A stretch of DNA of 10,089 bases, from positions 1 through 10,089 of the forward strand of contig JALAHE010000174.1 in assembly GCA_022712075.1 (NCBI GenBank), read 5' to 3'. Both the position numbers and the translations under genes were made by a program. The notes beneath the pieces are model-generated. The model had not been told where the DNA came from, did no database searches, and was given only the letters and a program-made list of their open reading frames with translations. This DNA is from Galactobacter sp. (GTDB lineage Bacteria > Actinomycetota > Actinomycetes > Actinomycetales > Micrococcaceae). Of this stretch, positions 1 through 6,752 are shown in pieces (within the stretch, counting starts at the first letter, position 1; every line of letters starts with the position of its first letter).

Positions 1-37
1 CCCCGCCCCTTCGGCGTTGTGTTGTGAGGTCAGCGAC

Positions 38-760
38 TCAGCCGGCCATGATGACGCTGCCCTCGCCGCTGTCCTTGATCTTGGGTGCCGTCTGACCGCT
101 GTAGAGCACGGCGGCGGAGTCGCCGGTGATGCGCAGGGTGAGGAGCTCGCCCACGTTTGCCACGATGTTGTTTCCCGTGAGCGTGAGGGAGGAGAGGTCC
201 CCGGCGTAGAGCACCACGCCGTCGCCCTCCACCACCACGTCGGTGCACTCGGCGCCGATCTGCACTGCCTCCTGCGAGACGGTGAGGAGTCCCTTGCCGT
301 GCTCGTCGCACTCGAGCACGCGTTGCGCGGCGCCGCGGTAGACGTAGCGGGGCGCGGCGTCTGCCGCCGACTTGGCCTTGGCGCCCGAGCCGGTGGCGGG
401 GGCTGCGCTCGTGGAGGGCGCCGGTGCCGAGGACGAAGAGGACGCCGTGGCTTCAGCGGATCCGGTGGTGGCGGCCGGGGTCGAGGCGTCGGCCGAGGCC
501 GCCGGGGCCGTTGCAAGGGAGGCGATCGTGGCGCCCGCCGCGCTCGGCCCACCGGACGCGGTGGCCCCCGCGGGGCCGGCCGCGGACGACGACGGCGCCG
601 TCACGTCCGGGGCGGTCGTGGAGGAGGCGGTCGCGCTGGGGGCCACGGCACCGAGCTGCGCGGCGGCGTCGGCCTGGCTCAGGGCTCCGCAACCGCTCAG
701 GGAGCACGCACCAAGCGCCGCCATAGTGAGGGCGGCCACGCTCAAGGAACGAGAACGCAT
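38..760 (-). CDS. DUF3060-domain lipoprotein with Ala/Ser/Thr-rich linker
   Basis: Predicted secreted lipoprotein of 240 residues, function unknown. Seen: a basic start (MRSRS), a hydrophobic stretch at about 6-20, and a lipobox L-S-G-C ending at Cys24; a second weaker candidate is L-G-A-C at 16-19. Residues 25-138 are a low-complexity Ala/Ser/Thr/Pro/Gly tether. Residues 139-240 contain repeated short beta-type segments (V.GDGVVLYAGD, LTGNNIVANVG, ITGDSAAVLYSG), as in DUF3060 proteins, plus cysteines 151 and 172 that could pair. The start is ATG 760-758, chosen because AGGAGAG lies just upstream and the signal peptide begins there; the frame is open upstream to 898, but that would bury the signal peptide behind 46 residues. 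It follows prfB on the same strand after a stem-loop, so it is probably transcribed separately. A possible -10 (TACGCT, complement of 820-825) has no clear -35. The family assignment is pattern recognition; the role is not known. Confidence 0.85.
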   Translation of the reverse strand: MRSRSLSVAALTMAALGACSLSGCGALSQADAAAQLGAVAPSATASSTTAPDVTAPSSSAAGPAGATASGGPSAAGATIASLATAPAASADASTPAATTGSAEATASSSSSAPAPSTSAAPATGSGAKAKSAADAAPRYVYRGAAQRVLECDEHGKGLLTVSQEAVQIGAECTDVVVEGDGVVLYAGDLSSLTLTGNNIVANVGELLTLRITGDSAAVLYSGQTAPKIKDSGEGSVIMAG

Positions 761-763
761 CGA

Positions 764-770
764 CTCTCCT
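764..770 (-). promoter_or_regulatory. Ribosome binding site of the DUF3060 lipoprotein gene
   Basis: On the minus strand AGGAGAG is followed by TCG and then ATG at 760. This is a near-consensus Shine-Dalgarno and decides the start in favour of 760 rather than the upstream ATG at 898. Confidence 0.75.
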
Positions 771-882
771 GCGTCGAAATGCGCGGCGTTGACAGGTCCG
801 CCGCGACGGGAACGCCCCAAGCGTAGTCCGGGAAACTCTCCGGAGGGAGGATCGAAGGCCCGCTCACCCCGAGCTGCCAGGC

Positions 883-912
883 GCCTCCCAGGATGCACTC
901 ACCCTGGGAGGC
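883..912 (-). terminator. Stem-loop behind prfB, probable terminator
   Basis: A perfect 10-bp inverted repeat, GCCTCCCAGG (883-892) and CCTGGGAGGC (903-912), with a 10-base loop, begins 25 bases beyond the prfB stop. No T-run follows on the minus strand. Many high-GC actinobacterial terminators lack a U tail, so a terminator is the best reading, but this is inference. A second short palindrome (GGCGCC-GG-GGCGCC, 921-934) lies between it and the stop codon. Confidence 0.55.
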
Positions 913-936
913 AGCCGCCCGGCGCCGGGGCGCCGA

Positions 937-2049
937 TCAGGCGTCGTGGCGGGCCGCGGCGCGCCAGCGGATGCCGGCGTCGACGAAGCCCTCGATGTCG
1001 CCGTCCAGCACGGAGGCGGCATTGCCGACCTCGTGGTTGGTGCGCAGGTCCTTGACCATCTGGTACGGGTGCAACACGTAGGAGCGCATCTGATCGCCCC
1101 AGGAGGCCTTGACGTCGCCGGCCAGTTCCTTCTTCTTGGCGTCCTCCTGCTCCTTCTTCAGGAGCAGCAGGCGGGACTGCATGACGCGCATGGCGGCCGC
1201 GCGGTTCTGGATCTGCGACTTCTCGTTCTGCATGGAGACGACGATGCCCGTGGGGATGTGCGTCAGGCGCACGGCCGAGTCGGTCGTGTTGACGGACTGG
1301 CCACCCGGGCCCGAGGAGCGGAACACGTCGACGCGCAGCTCATTCTCCGGGATGTCGATGTGATCCGTGGTCTCGATGAGCGGGATCACCTCGACCGCGG
1401 CAAAGGAGGTCTGGCGGCGGCCCTGGTTATCGAACGGGCTGATGCGCACGAGGCGGTGCGTCCCGGCCTCGACGGACATGGTGCCGAAGGCGAAGGGCTC
1501 GTTGATCTCGAAGGTCGCCGACTTCAGGCCGGCCTCTTCGGCGTACGAGGTGTCGCCGACCTTGGTCTTCCAGCCGCGGCGCTCGGCGTAGCGCAGGTAC
1601 ATGCGCAGGAGCATCTCGGCGAAGTCGGCGGCGTCCACGCCGCCGGCGCCGGAGCGGATGGTCACGACGGCCTCGCGGGAGTCGTACTCGCCGTTCAGGA
1701 GCGTCACGACCTCGAGCTCGGAGAGCGTCTTGGTGATGGACGTCAGCTCCGACTCAGCCTCGGCGAGCGAGTCCTCGTCGCCTTCCTCGCCCGCGAGCTC
1801 CACGAGCACCTCGAGGTCGTCGATGCGCTCGCCCAGCTTGACGATGCGCTCGAGCTCGGACTGCTTGTGGGACAGAGCCGAGGTCACCTTCTGGGCCTCG
1901 TCCGGGTTATCCCAGAGGTTCGGGGCGCCGGCCTCCTCGGAGAGGCGTGCGATGTCGGCCTTGATCGCCTCGACGTCGGAGACCGCCTCGATGTCGGCCA
2001 GGGTTGAGCGCAGCGCGCGGATCTCCGCGGGAAAATCAGTGGAAGCCAT
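937..2049 (-). CDS. prfB: Peptide chain release factor 2 (RF2)
   Basis: Class I release factor that reads UGA and UAA in the ribosomal A site and triggers peptidyl-tRNA hydrolysis; cytoplasmic. 370 residues, the usual RF2 length. The N-terminal helical domain covers about 1-110. The stop-codon recognition tripeptide S-P-F (RF2 type, not the PxT of RF1) is at 204-206, within HRLVRISPFDNQGRRQTSF. The catalytic G-G-Q is at 249-251 within RSSGPGGQSVNTTDSAVR; the conserved HPYQMVKDLRT segment is near the C-terminus. The frame is continuous through the N-terminal region where many bacteria carry an in-frame UGA and a +1 frameshift, so that autoregulation is absent. Start ATG 2049-2047 has no convincing Shine-Dalgarno; a -10-like TAGACT 10 bases upstream suggests a near-leaderless mRNA. 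It follows the tad operon on the same strand with a 72-base gap. Confidence 0.98.
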   Translation of the reverse strand: MASTDFPAEIRALRSTLADIEAVSDVEAIKADIARLSEEAGAPNLWDNPDEAQKVTSALSHKQSELERIVKLGERIDDLEVLVELAGEEGDEDSLAEAESELTSITKTLSELEVVTLLNGEYDSREAVVTIRSGAGGVDAADFAEMLLRMYLRYAERRGWKTKVGDTSYAEEAGLKSATFEINEPFAFGTMSVEAGTHRLVRISPFDNQGRRQTSFAAVEVIPLIETTDHIDIPENELRVDVFRSSGPGGQSVNTTDSAVRLTHIPTGIVVSMQNEKSQIQNRAAAMRVMQSRLLLLKKEQEDAKKKELAGDVKASWGDQMRSYVLHPYQMVKDLRTNHEVGNAASVLDGDIEGFVDAGIRWRAAARHDA

Positions 2050-2051
2050 AG

Positions 2052-2064
2052 TGGGGCCAGTCTA
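2052..2064 (-). promoter_or_regulatory. Possible -10 element for a near-leaderless prfB transcript
   Basis: On the minus strand TAGACT (complement of 2059-2064) fits the actinobacterial TANNNT -10 pattern, and a start 7 bases downstream would fall at A2052, three bases before the prfB ATG. No good -35 is visible. The lack of a Shine-Dalgarno before prfB agrees with a leaderless message, which is common in actinobacteria. Inference only. Confidence 0.3.
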
Positions 2065-2079
2065 GCCGCTTGCGCGGCT
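2064..2079. other. Short inverted repeat between tad operon and prfB
   Basis: AGCCGC (2064-2069), loop TTGC, GCGGCT (2074-2079): a perfect 6-bp hairpin in the 72-base gap between the last tad gene and prfB. It touches the proposed -10. It could be a weak tad terminator or chance in GC-rich DNA; no U-run follows. Confidence 0.3.
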
Positions 2080-2121
2080 TGCTTTGCTGGTGCACGACGG
2101 CGCCCACGCCGGGTGAGGCGG

Positions 2122-2619
2122 CTAGGGCGCGAGCCCGAGGCGCGCCCGCCCCTCGCCGCCGACGTCAACGCTCGACGGGACGAGGTCCGCGACCGGGCCC
2201 ACCTTGGTGCTCGCGCTCAGGCGCACGACCACCGTCACGCCGTCGGCCTCGACCCTCACCTCGTCAAGCCTCACCCCGGTCAGGCCCGCGTCCGGCTCGA
2301 CGCTTGAGAGGTAGTCCTCCACCGCCTCCCGCACGCGCGGCGCGTCCAGGCGCAGGCGGCCGGCGCCGCCACCCTCCCCCGGCACGGCGACGAAGGCCTC
2401 GAGCCCCGCCGCGGCGGAACCGTCGGCGAGCCCCAGGAGCTTGCGCTGCGCGATGGCGACCTGCGTGATGGAGGAGACCGTGAGGATGAGCCCGATGAGC
2501 ACCACAATGAGGCCCAGCGCGAGGATGCTGACCCGACCGTCCTCGCCGCGCAGTGCTGCCCGGTGCCCTGCCGGGCGCCTCACCGCCGGGCTTGCCTGGG
2601 GCCCCCGCTGGGCACGCAT
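2122..2619 (-). CDS. TadG-like pilus assembly protein (Rv3654c-like)
   Basis: 165 residues; last gene of the tad operon. Seen: a basic N-terminus to about residue 29, then one membrane helix at about 31-53 (VSILALGLIVVLIGLILTVS), followed by QVAIAQRKLLGLADGSAAAGL. This is the hallmark of the TadE/TadG-like N-terminal domain (the 'RR.L..AADAAALA.A' pattern), where helix and neck resemble a pilin shaft. The rest (about 75-165) is a small beta-rich extracellular domain with conserved-looking VRVEADGVTVVVRLSAS. The residue +5 from the Gly before the helix is Leu rather than Glu (G-RVSIL), so processing by a prepilin peptidase is not expected. The ATG at 2619 lies one base after the upstream stop (TGA-C-ATG), indicating coupling. 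Probably a minor, anchored component of the Flp-type pilus; the precise role is unknown. Confidence 0.8.
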   Translation of the reverse strand: MRAQRGPQASPAVRRPAGHRAALRGEDGRVSILALGLIVVLIGLILTVSSITQVAIAQRKLLGLADGSAAAGLEAFVAVPGEGGGAGRLRLDAPRVREAVEDYLSSVEPDAGLTGVRLDEVRVEADGVTVVVRLSASTKVGPVADLVPSSVDVGGEGRARLGLAP

Positions 2620-2620
2620 G

Positions 2621-3040
2621 TCAGCCGTACCTCGGGCTCAGCACGGTGGCGCTCGATTCGACGCTTGCCACGCCGCCCGTGCTGGGGAGCAGGGGCAGGG
2701 AGACCGAAATCTGTACGTCGACCCGCACGCGGGCCCCCGGGCCCGGGCACGGCCGGTCGCACTCGATCTGCACCCGCACGGCTGCCGGATCCACGCCGGC
2801 CGAGCGGGCCATCTCGGCGCGCGCGACCCCAACGCGCTCCTCTGCGGCTGCCGCGTCGGGGCTGTTGGCCTGCACCGCGGCCAGCTGCTGCGCCATGGTG
2901 GTGGCCGCGAGGGCGGCCGAATGAAGCCCCGCCAGGGCGATCAGGAGGTAGAACAACGGCACGCCGAGCAGCACGCCCACCCCGATGAACTCGACGATGG
3001 CGCTGCCGCGCTCGCGGCCGGAGGAGGCGGAGCGGCTCAT
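2621..3040 (-). CDS. TadE-like pseudopilin (second copy)
   Basis: 139 residues. Seen: a short charged leader (MSRSASSGRERG), then SAIVEFIGVGVLLGVPLFYLLIAL at about 13-36, the classic TadE-type prepilin N-terminus: cleavage after Gly12 would leave S-A-I-V-E with Glu at +5, followed by a membrane helix that also acts as the shaft. Residues about 40-80 are Ala-rich and helical (ALAATTMAQQLAAVQ..). The C-terminal part is beta-rich and holds two cysteines in IECDRPCPGPG, a possible disulfide loop. ATG 3040 overlaps the upstream stop by 4 bases (ATGA), and there is no separate ribosome binding site, so translation is coupled. Probably a minor pseudopilin of the Flp-type pilus. An unlinked prepilin peptidase would be needed. 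Confidence 0.85.
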   Translation of the reverse strand: MSRSASSGRERGSAIVEFIGVGVLLGVPLFYLLIALAGLHSAALAATTMAQQLAAVQANSPDAAAAEERVGVARAEMARSAGVDPAAVRVQIECDRPCPGPGARVRVDVQISVSLPLLPSTGGVASVESSATVLSPRYG

Positions 3041-3429
3041 GAGAAGCGGGTCGCCGTCGCGGAGGCGGACACCGACGTGGGGCCCTGAACCAACCCGAAG
3101 AGGGGCACCGACACCTCGACCCGCACGGTGACGATCGCGCCGGCGTCGGAGCTTGCTTCACTCGCGGTGACGGAAAGGACGGACCCCTCCCCCAGCGCGT
3201 CCGCGGCGAGCGCCGTGGCCCGCTGCACGCCGTCGGCCGTTGTGGCATCGGCGAGCGCGCCGATGCGCGCACCGTTGGAGGCGGCGTCCATGGCCATGTT
3301 GCGGGCGTACAGGAAGCAGGCAACCTGGACGAGCCCGAGGGCGAGCACGAGGAGCAGCGCCGTGACGAGGACAAACTCGGGGACGGCCCCGCCGCCCTCG
3401 CCGCGAAGAGCTCCCGGGCGGGCGCTCAC
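3037..3429 (-). CDS. TadE-like pseudopilin (first copy)
   Basis: 130 residues from GTG 3429-3427. Seen: short leader MSARPGALRGEGG, then GAVPEFVLVTALLLVLALGLVQVACFLY at about 14-41, a prepilin-type segment with Glu at +5 if cut after Gly13; then NMAMDAASNGARIGALADA, the TadE neck pattern. The C-terminal half is beta-rich (VTVRVEVSVPLFGLVQGPTSVSASATA). The start codon overlaps the upstream stop as GTGA, and AAGGTGA lies 7 bases upstream of it. The frame stays open upstream to 4092, but that part is antiparallel-codon shadow of tadC and the pilin-like gene. Equivalent in position to Rv3655c. It differs from the second TadE copy in sequence, so the pair is not a recent duplication. Confidence 0.87.
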   Translation of the reverse strand: MSARPGALRGEGGGAVPEFVLVTALLLVLALGLVQVACFLYARNMAMDAASNGARIGALADATTADGVQRATALAADALGEGSVLSVTASEASSDAGAIVTVRVEVSVPLFGLVQGPTSVSASATATRFS

Positions 3430-3707
3430 ATGCCACTCACCTTGGAGATGGCCGCCTTGAAGAGCTTTTCTAGCTCGGGGCCGGCCACGATGAACAGGCC
3501 GGCGACGAGCAGCGCCGACATGAGGGTGACCATCACCCAGCCCGGGACGTCGCCGGCCTCTCTGGCGCGGCCGCCGGCGCGCCTGCGGTACGACGCAAGC
3601 AGGGTGAACCACAGGGCGGCGAGCGCCAAGCGGCCTCGTGCAAGCAGGCCTCTCGTGGGCTCCGGGGCCGGGCGGGGACCCGGTGCGGTGCGGTGTGGGG
3701 ATGACAT
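3426..3707 (-). CDS. Small pilin-like membrane protein of the tad operon (Flp position, Rv3656c-like)
   Basis: 93 residues, in the place where actinobacterial tad operons carry the Flp pilin or DUF4244 protein. Seen: a long Arg/Pro/Ala-rich cytoplasmic leader (about 1-52), then GDVPGWVMVTLMSALLVAGLFIVAG, one membrane helix at about 55-75, and a short amphipathic tail PELEKLFKAAISKVSGM. Typical Flp prepilins have G/xxxxE-Y at the cleavage point; here the residues after Gly are D-V-P-G-W, so Glu+5 is missing. It is the only gene in the operon with a free 30-base spacer and its own strong ribosome binding site (AAAGGAAG, 3713-3720), which fits a protein made in larger amount. Its stop overlaps the GTG of the TadE-like gene. 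It is either the pilus subunit of this lineage or an accessory protein; the sequence does not decide. Confidence 0.75.
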   Translation of the reverse strand: MSSPHRTAPGPRPAPEPTRGLLARGRLALAALWFTLLASYRRRAGGRAREAGDVPGWVMVTLMSALLVAGLFIVAGPELEKLFKAAISKVSGM

Positions 3708-3712
3708 GGTGG

Positions 3713-3720
3713 CTTCCTTT
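3713..3720 (-). promoter_or_regulatory. Ribosome binding site of the pilin-like gene
   Basis: AAAGGAAG on the minus strand, 5 bases before ATG 3707. It is the clearest Shine-Dalgarno inside the tad operon and sits in the only real intergenic gap (3708-3737), suggesting independent, stronger translation of the small pilin-like gene. Confidence 0.65.
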
Positions 3721-3737
3721 CGGCACGGGTGGGGTGA

Positions 3738-4613
3738 TCACAGGCTCAGCCGGAGCAGCTCCAGCCCTGGGTAGACGGCGAAGACGATGGACAGGGGAAG
3801 GACGCCGAAGACGACGGGCACGAGCATGCCGACCTCTTTGCGCCCGGCGGACTCGATGAGGGCGCGGCGCCCGGCCTCCCTCGCGTCGGCGGCTTGGTCG
3901 CGCAGGACGGAGGCGAGCGGCGTGCCGCGTTCGCTGGCGACGGCGATGGCGTCGCCGCAGCGCCCGCGCGCCGCGATCTGGAGGCGCGCGGCGAGCGCCT
4001 TGAGCACCGTGGGCAGGGGCGCTCCCCTGCGCAGTTCGGCAACGGAGGCGGCGAGCTCGGTCGCCAGCTCTCCCTTGAGCGCGGTGGCGCATCTCCCGAG
4101 CGCGGGTCCGACGCTGTCACCGGCGGCCACGGACAGTGCGAGGAGTTCGGCGAGGGCAGGAAACTGCTCGGTCATGCGCTCGGTGCGGCGGCGGGCCGCG
4201 CGGCGAAGACGCTCGCGGCGCCACCAGAGCGCGGCGAGCACGGCGCAGGCCAGCAGGAAGACGCCGGCCCACGGTGTTCCCCCGGAACGCAGGGAGACGA
4301 GCAGGGCCAGGGCGACGGCGGCCGCAGCAGCGACCGAGGCGGCGAGGAGGTCTCCCTGCCGGTAGCGCACGGGATCCGGTGGCAGGCCCGCCGCCCGCAG
4401 TGCGCGCTCGAGCGCGACGTCCCCGGCTTTCGGGGCATTCGCCCAGGTGGAACCTGGCCAGGCGAGGGGGCCGCCGCGCGGTGACTGCCCGAAGTGCGGG
4501 GCCATCCTGTCGGCCAGGCTGACCCGCCTTCCGCGCAGGAAGAAGTCGAACAGGAGCGCGAGGCCCGCAGCGAGGCCAAGTCCCAGCAGGATGGAGGCGG
4601 TCAGGGCGTTCAT
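3738..4613 (-). CDS. tadC: TadC-like pilus platform protein (T2SSF domain)
   Basis: Inner-membrane platform protein of the Tad/Flp machine, partner of TadB and of the TadA ATPase. 291 residues. Seen: membrane helix at about 4-25, a cytoplasmic stretch to about 85, helices at about 90-106 and 112-130, then the type II secretion F domain at about 150-275 (FPALAELLALSVAAGDSVGPALGRC ... ERGTPLASVLRDQAADAREAGRRALIESAGRKEVGMLVPVVFGVLP), ending with a helix at about 261-282. The G-x-P-L-xx-VL and A-x-RKE-x-x-M motifs are typical of TadC. ATG 4613 overlaps the tadB stop by 4 bases (ATGA). The same frame is open upstream to 5717 but overlaps all of tadB and part of tadA, so the short start is right. 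Confidence 0.9.
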   Translation of the reverse strand: MNALTASILLGLGLAAGLALLFDFFLRGRRVSLADRMAPHFGQSPRGGPLAWPGSTWANAPKAGDVALERALRAAGLPPDPVRYRQGDLLAASVAAAAAVALALLVSLRSGGTPWAGVFLLACAVLAALWWRRERLRRAARRRTERMTEQFPALAELLALSVAAGDSVGPALGRCATALKGELATELAASVAELRRGAPLPTVLKALAARLQIAARGRCGDAIAVASERGTPLASVLRDQAADAREAGRRALIESAGRKEVGMLVPVVFGVLPLSIVFAVYPGLELLRLSL

Positions 4614-5473
4614 GGCGCCTGCCCCGGTTCGACGACGGGCGCTTCGTGGCCGAGCCGCGCGACCCGGAGCATCCAGCGGTAGGAGACCGCCGCGACGAGC
4701 GCCCCCACAGCGAGCACGAGGACGCCGGCGGGGCGCGTGTACGCGGCGGCGATGCGCGGCTCGAAACAGAGAATCACGAGGATGATCCAGGGAGCGGCGA
4801 CGGCGAGTCGGGCGGCGTTGATGGTCCAGGATTGACGGGCCTCCAGCTCGCCGCGAGTGCGCAGCTCGGCCCTCAGGAAGCCTGAGAGGGTCGAGAGCAT
4901 CTCGCCGACGTCGGCCCCACCGACCTGGCGCGTCAGATGGACCGCCGCCACGACGCGGTCGGCGACCGGATCGGCGAGTCGCTCCCTGAGCGCCTCGAGC
5001 GCTTGCTCGGTGCCCCTGGCCACGCGGAGGTCGGCGGCGAACGCGCCAAAGGCGCCGCGCAATTCGGTCGGTCCCACCGTGGCGAGCTGGGCGAGCGCCT
5101 CGCTCAGAGGCAGCCCGGCCCGGACGGCGGAGCGGAGGTGGTCGACGACGTCCGGCCAGTCCGCGCGGCGGCGCCGGATCCGCGCCTGATGGCGGGCAGC
5201 TAGCCACCACCACGGGACGAGGGCGGCGGCCAACCCCACGGCGAGCGCCACGGGTGCCGCATGCGTGAGCGACCACGTCAGGCCCGTGGCGAGGGCGCAC
5301 ACGAGCGCCGCGATGCCGACGGCGAGCGGCACGGAAACGGTTTCCAGGCCCGCCCGGTCGAGCCGCAGGCGCAGGGGCGACGGCGCGCGGGGCCGACGCG
5401 TCGGCGGCGCGGTGAGGGCTTGGAGGATGAGGATCAGGCCGGCACCGAGCAGAAGTCCGAGAAGCAGGCTCAT
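4610..5473 (-). CDS. tadB: TadB-like pilus platform protein (T2SSF domain)
   Basis: Inner-membrane platform protein of the Tad/Flp machine. 287 residues. Seen: helix at 2-20 (LLLGLLLGAGLILILQAL), a basic Pro/Arg segment, helices at about 47-90, then the cytoplasmic F domain at about 105-215 (WPDVVDHLRSAVRAGLPLSEAL ... TRQVGGADVGEMLSTLSGFLRAELRTRGELEARQSWT), and helices at about 217-236 and 249-267. The order helix - F domain - two helices is that of TadB. ATG 5473 overlaps the tadA stop as ATGA and has GGGAG 7-8 bases upstream; a 22-residue longer form (from 5539) would lie inside tadA and lacks support. In the same operon as tadC, with which it forms a heteromeric platform in known Tad systems. 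Confidence 0.9.
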   Translation of the reverse strand: MSLLLGLLLGAGLILILQALTAPPTRRPRAPSPLRLRLDRAGLETVSVPLAVGIAALVCALATGLTWSLTHAAPVALAVGLAAALVPWWWLAARHQARIRRRRADWPDVVDHLRSAVRAGLPLSEALAQLATVGPTELRGAFGAFAADLRVARGTEQALEALRERLADPVADRVVAAVHLTRQVGGADVGEMLSTLSGFLRAELRTRGELEARQSWTINAARLAVAAPWIILVILCFEPRIAAAYTRPAGVLVLAVGALVAAVSYRWMLRVARLGHEAPVVEPGQAP

Positions 5474-6699
5474 GCGACGCTCCCGAGGAGCGCCGCGACG
5501 TTGGCGCCGGCCCGCGCGAACTTCGGGTGTTCGGCGCACGCCTCCGATCGCAGGGTGAGGCCCTGCCCCGTGTCGCTGAAGACGTGCGAGAGTTCAATGA
5601 CGCCCTCCGGGGTGGCCCCGCCCAACAGGGCGATGTCGCTGACGTGTCGCCTGCCATCCGGCGCCTTGCTGACGTGAACCACGGCGTCCACCGTGGCCGC
5701 GACCGTTGGCACCACAAAGTCGGCGCTGATGTTTGCCCCGGCCAGAAGCGGCAGGGTGCACAGCTTCGTGACGGCCTCGCGCACCCCGTTGGCGTGCAGG
5801 GTGGCGAGCCCTGGAAGTCCCGCGTTCAGCGCGAGCAGGAGGTCGAAGCACTCGGCCTCCCTGACCTCGCCCACGATGATGCGGTCCGGGCGCATGCGCA
5901 GGGCCTCCTTGACGAGCTGCCGCATGCCGATCTCCCCGGCCCCGTCAAGGTTCGCTGGCCGGCACTGCAATGACGCCACGTCGCGCAGCGGGACGCTCAC
6001 TTCGAACACTTCTTCGATAGTGACGACGCGCTCGCGCGGCCCGATCGCCGCGGAGAGGCAATTGAGCAGGGTGGTCTTGCCCGCCTGCGTGGCCCCTGAG
6101 ACCACGATGTTCAGGCCCGCCGCCACGGCCGCCGTGAGGTAGCGCGCGGCCTGGGGCGTGAGCGATCCGCGGGCCACGAGGTGCTCGAGCCGCTGCGCCC
6201 TGGCGACAAACTTGCGGATGTTGACGTTCCATACACCGCGACTGAGCTCCGGAATGATCACGTGGAGCCTCGACCCGTCGGGGAGCGAGGCGTCGACAAA
6301 GGGGCTCGACAGGTCGACGCGCCGGCTCGTGGGGGCCAGCATGCGCTCCACGAGGGATTGCAATGCCTCCTGCGTCATCCGAAGGGGCGTGAGCTCGCTG
6401 ACGCCCCCGCGCGCCACGTAGATCTGATGCGGGCCGTTGAGCCAAATCTCCTCGACCTCCGGGTCGTCCAGGAGCGGCTGCAGGACCCCGAAGCCCGTGA
6501 GGGAATCGAGGATGCGCCTGCGCACCGAGTGGGGATCACCGAGCGCAGGCAGGTCCTCCTTGAGGGAGCGCAGATCGTACTCATCCACGGCGCGCGCCAC
6601 GAGCTCGGCGAGCGCCGCCTCCTCCCCCGGCTGGCCGGGGGCGCGGCGCATCAACTGTGCGCGTACCTGCTCTTCGACTAACTCGACGGCAGTCTTCAC
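5470..6699 (-). CDS. tadA: TadA/CpaF-type pilus assembly ATPase
   Basis: Secretion ATPase that drives pilin polymerisation at the inner membrane. 409 residues from GTG 6699. Seen: N-terminal domain (about 1-170) with FGVLQPLLDDPEVEEIWLNGP and DLSSPFVDASLPDGSRLHV; Walker A G-A-T-Q-A-G-K-T at about 202-209; Asp box VVTIEEVFEV (E229, E230; the second position of the usual 'IED' is Glu); Walker B region RPDRIIVGEVR with Glu278; His box LATLHANG (His302). All catalytic elements are present. GTG 6699 is preferred because GGGAGG lies about 9 bases upstream and the protein then begins like family members (...AVELVEEQVR); an ATG at 6726 adds nine residues (MVGSGRGDL) and is the alternative. First gene of the operon; a promoter is proposed at 6753-6789. 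Confidence 0.95.
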   Translation of the reverse strand: MKTAVELVEEQVRAQLMRRAPGQPGEEAALAELVARAVDEYDLRSLKEDLPALGDPHSVRRRILDSLTGFGVLQPLLDDPEVEEIWLNGPHQIYVARGGVSELTPLRMTQEALQSLVERMLAPTSRRVDLSSPFVDASLPDGSRLHVIIPELSRGVWNVNIRKFVARAQRLEHLVARGSLTPQAARYLTAAVAAGLNIVVSGATQAGKTTLLNCLSAAIGPRERVVTIEEVFEVSVPLRDVASLQCRPANLDGAGEIGMRQLVKEALRMRPDRIIVGEVREAECFDLLLALNAGLPGLATLHANGVREAVTKLCTLPLLAGANISADFVVPTVAATVDAVVHVSKAPDGRRHVSDIALLGGATPEGVIELSHVFSDTGQGLTLRSEACAEHPKFARAGANVAALLGSVA

Positions 6700-6752
6700 G
6701 AGGTCCCCCCTCCCTGAACCCACCATCCCCGCCGCATGGCGGAATGGCCGAG

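Noticed and set aside
1..37. Weak hairpin CGCC-N5-GGCG after the lipoprotein stop
   Set aside because: Only four base pairs and cut by the window edge; cannot be called a terminator.
17..826. 269-codon plus-strand frame opposite the lipoprotein gene
   Set aside because: Gly/Arg-rich translation typical of an antisense shadow of the Ala/Ser/Thr linker.
946..2007. Long open frame of 353 codons on the plus strand opposite prfB
   Set aside because: It is the complement of a certain gene in very GC-rich DNA, where antisense frames stay open; it has Val/Gly/Leu/His-biased content and matches no family.
3738..5717. 659-codon open frame that would fuse upstream sequence to tadC
   Set aside because: The extra part overlaps all of tadB and the end of tadA in another frame and is Arg/Pro/Ala-rich without domains; the ATGA overlap at 4613 marks the real start.
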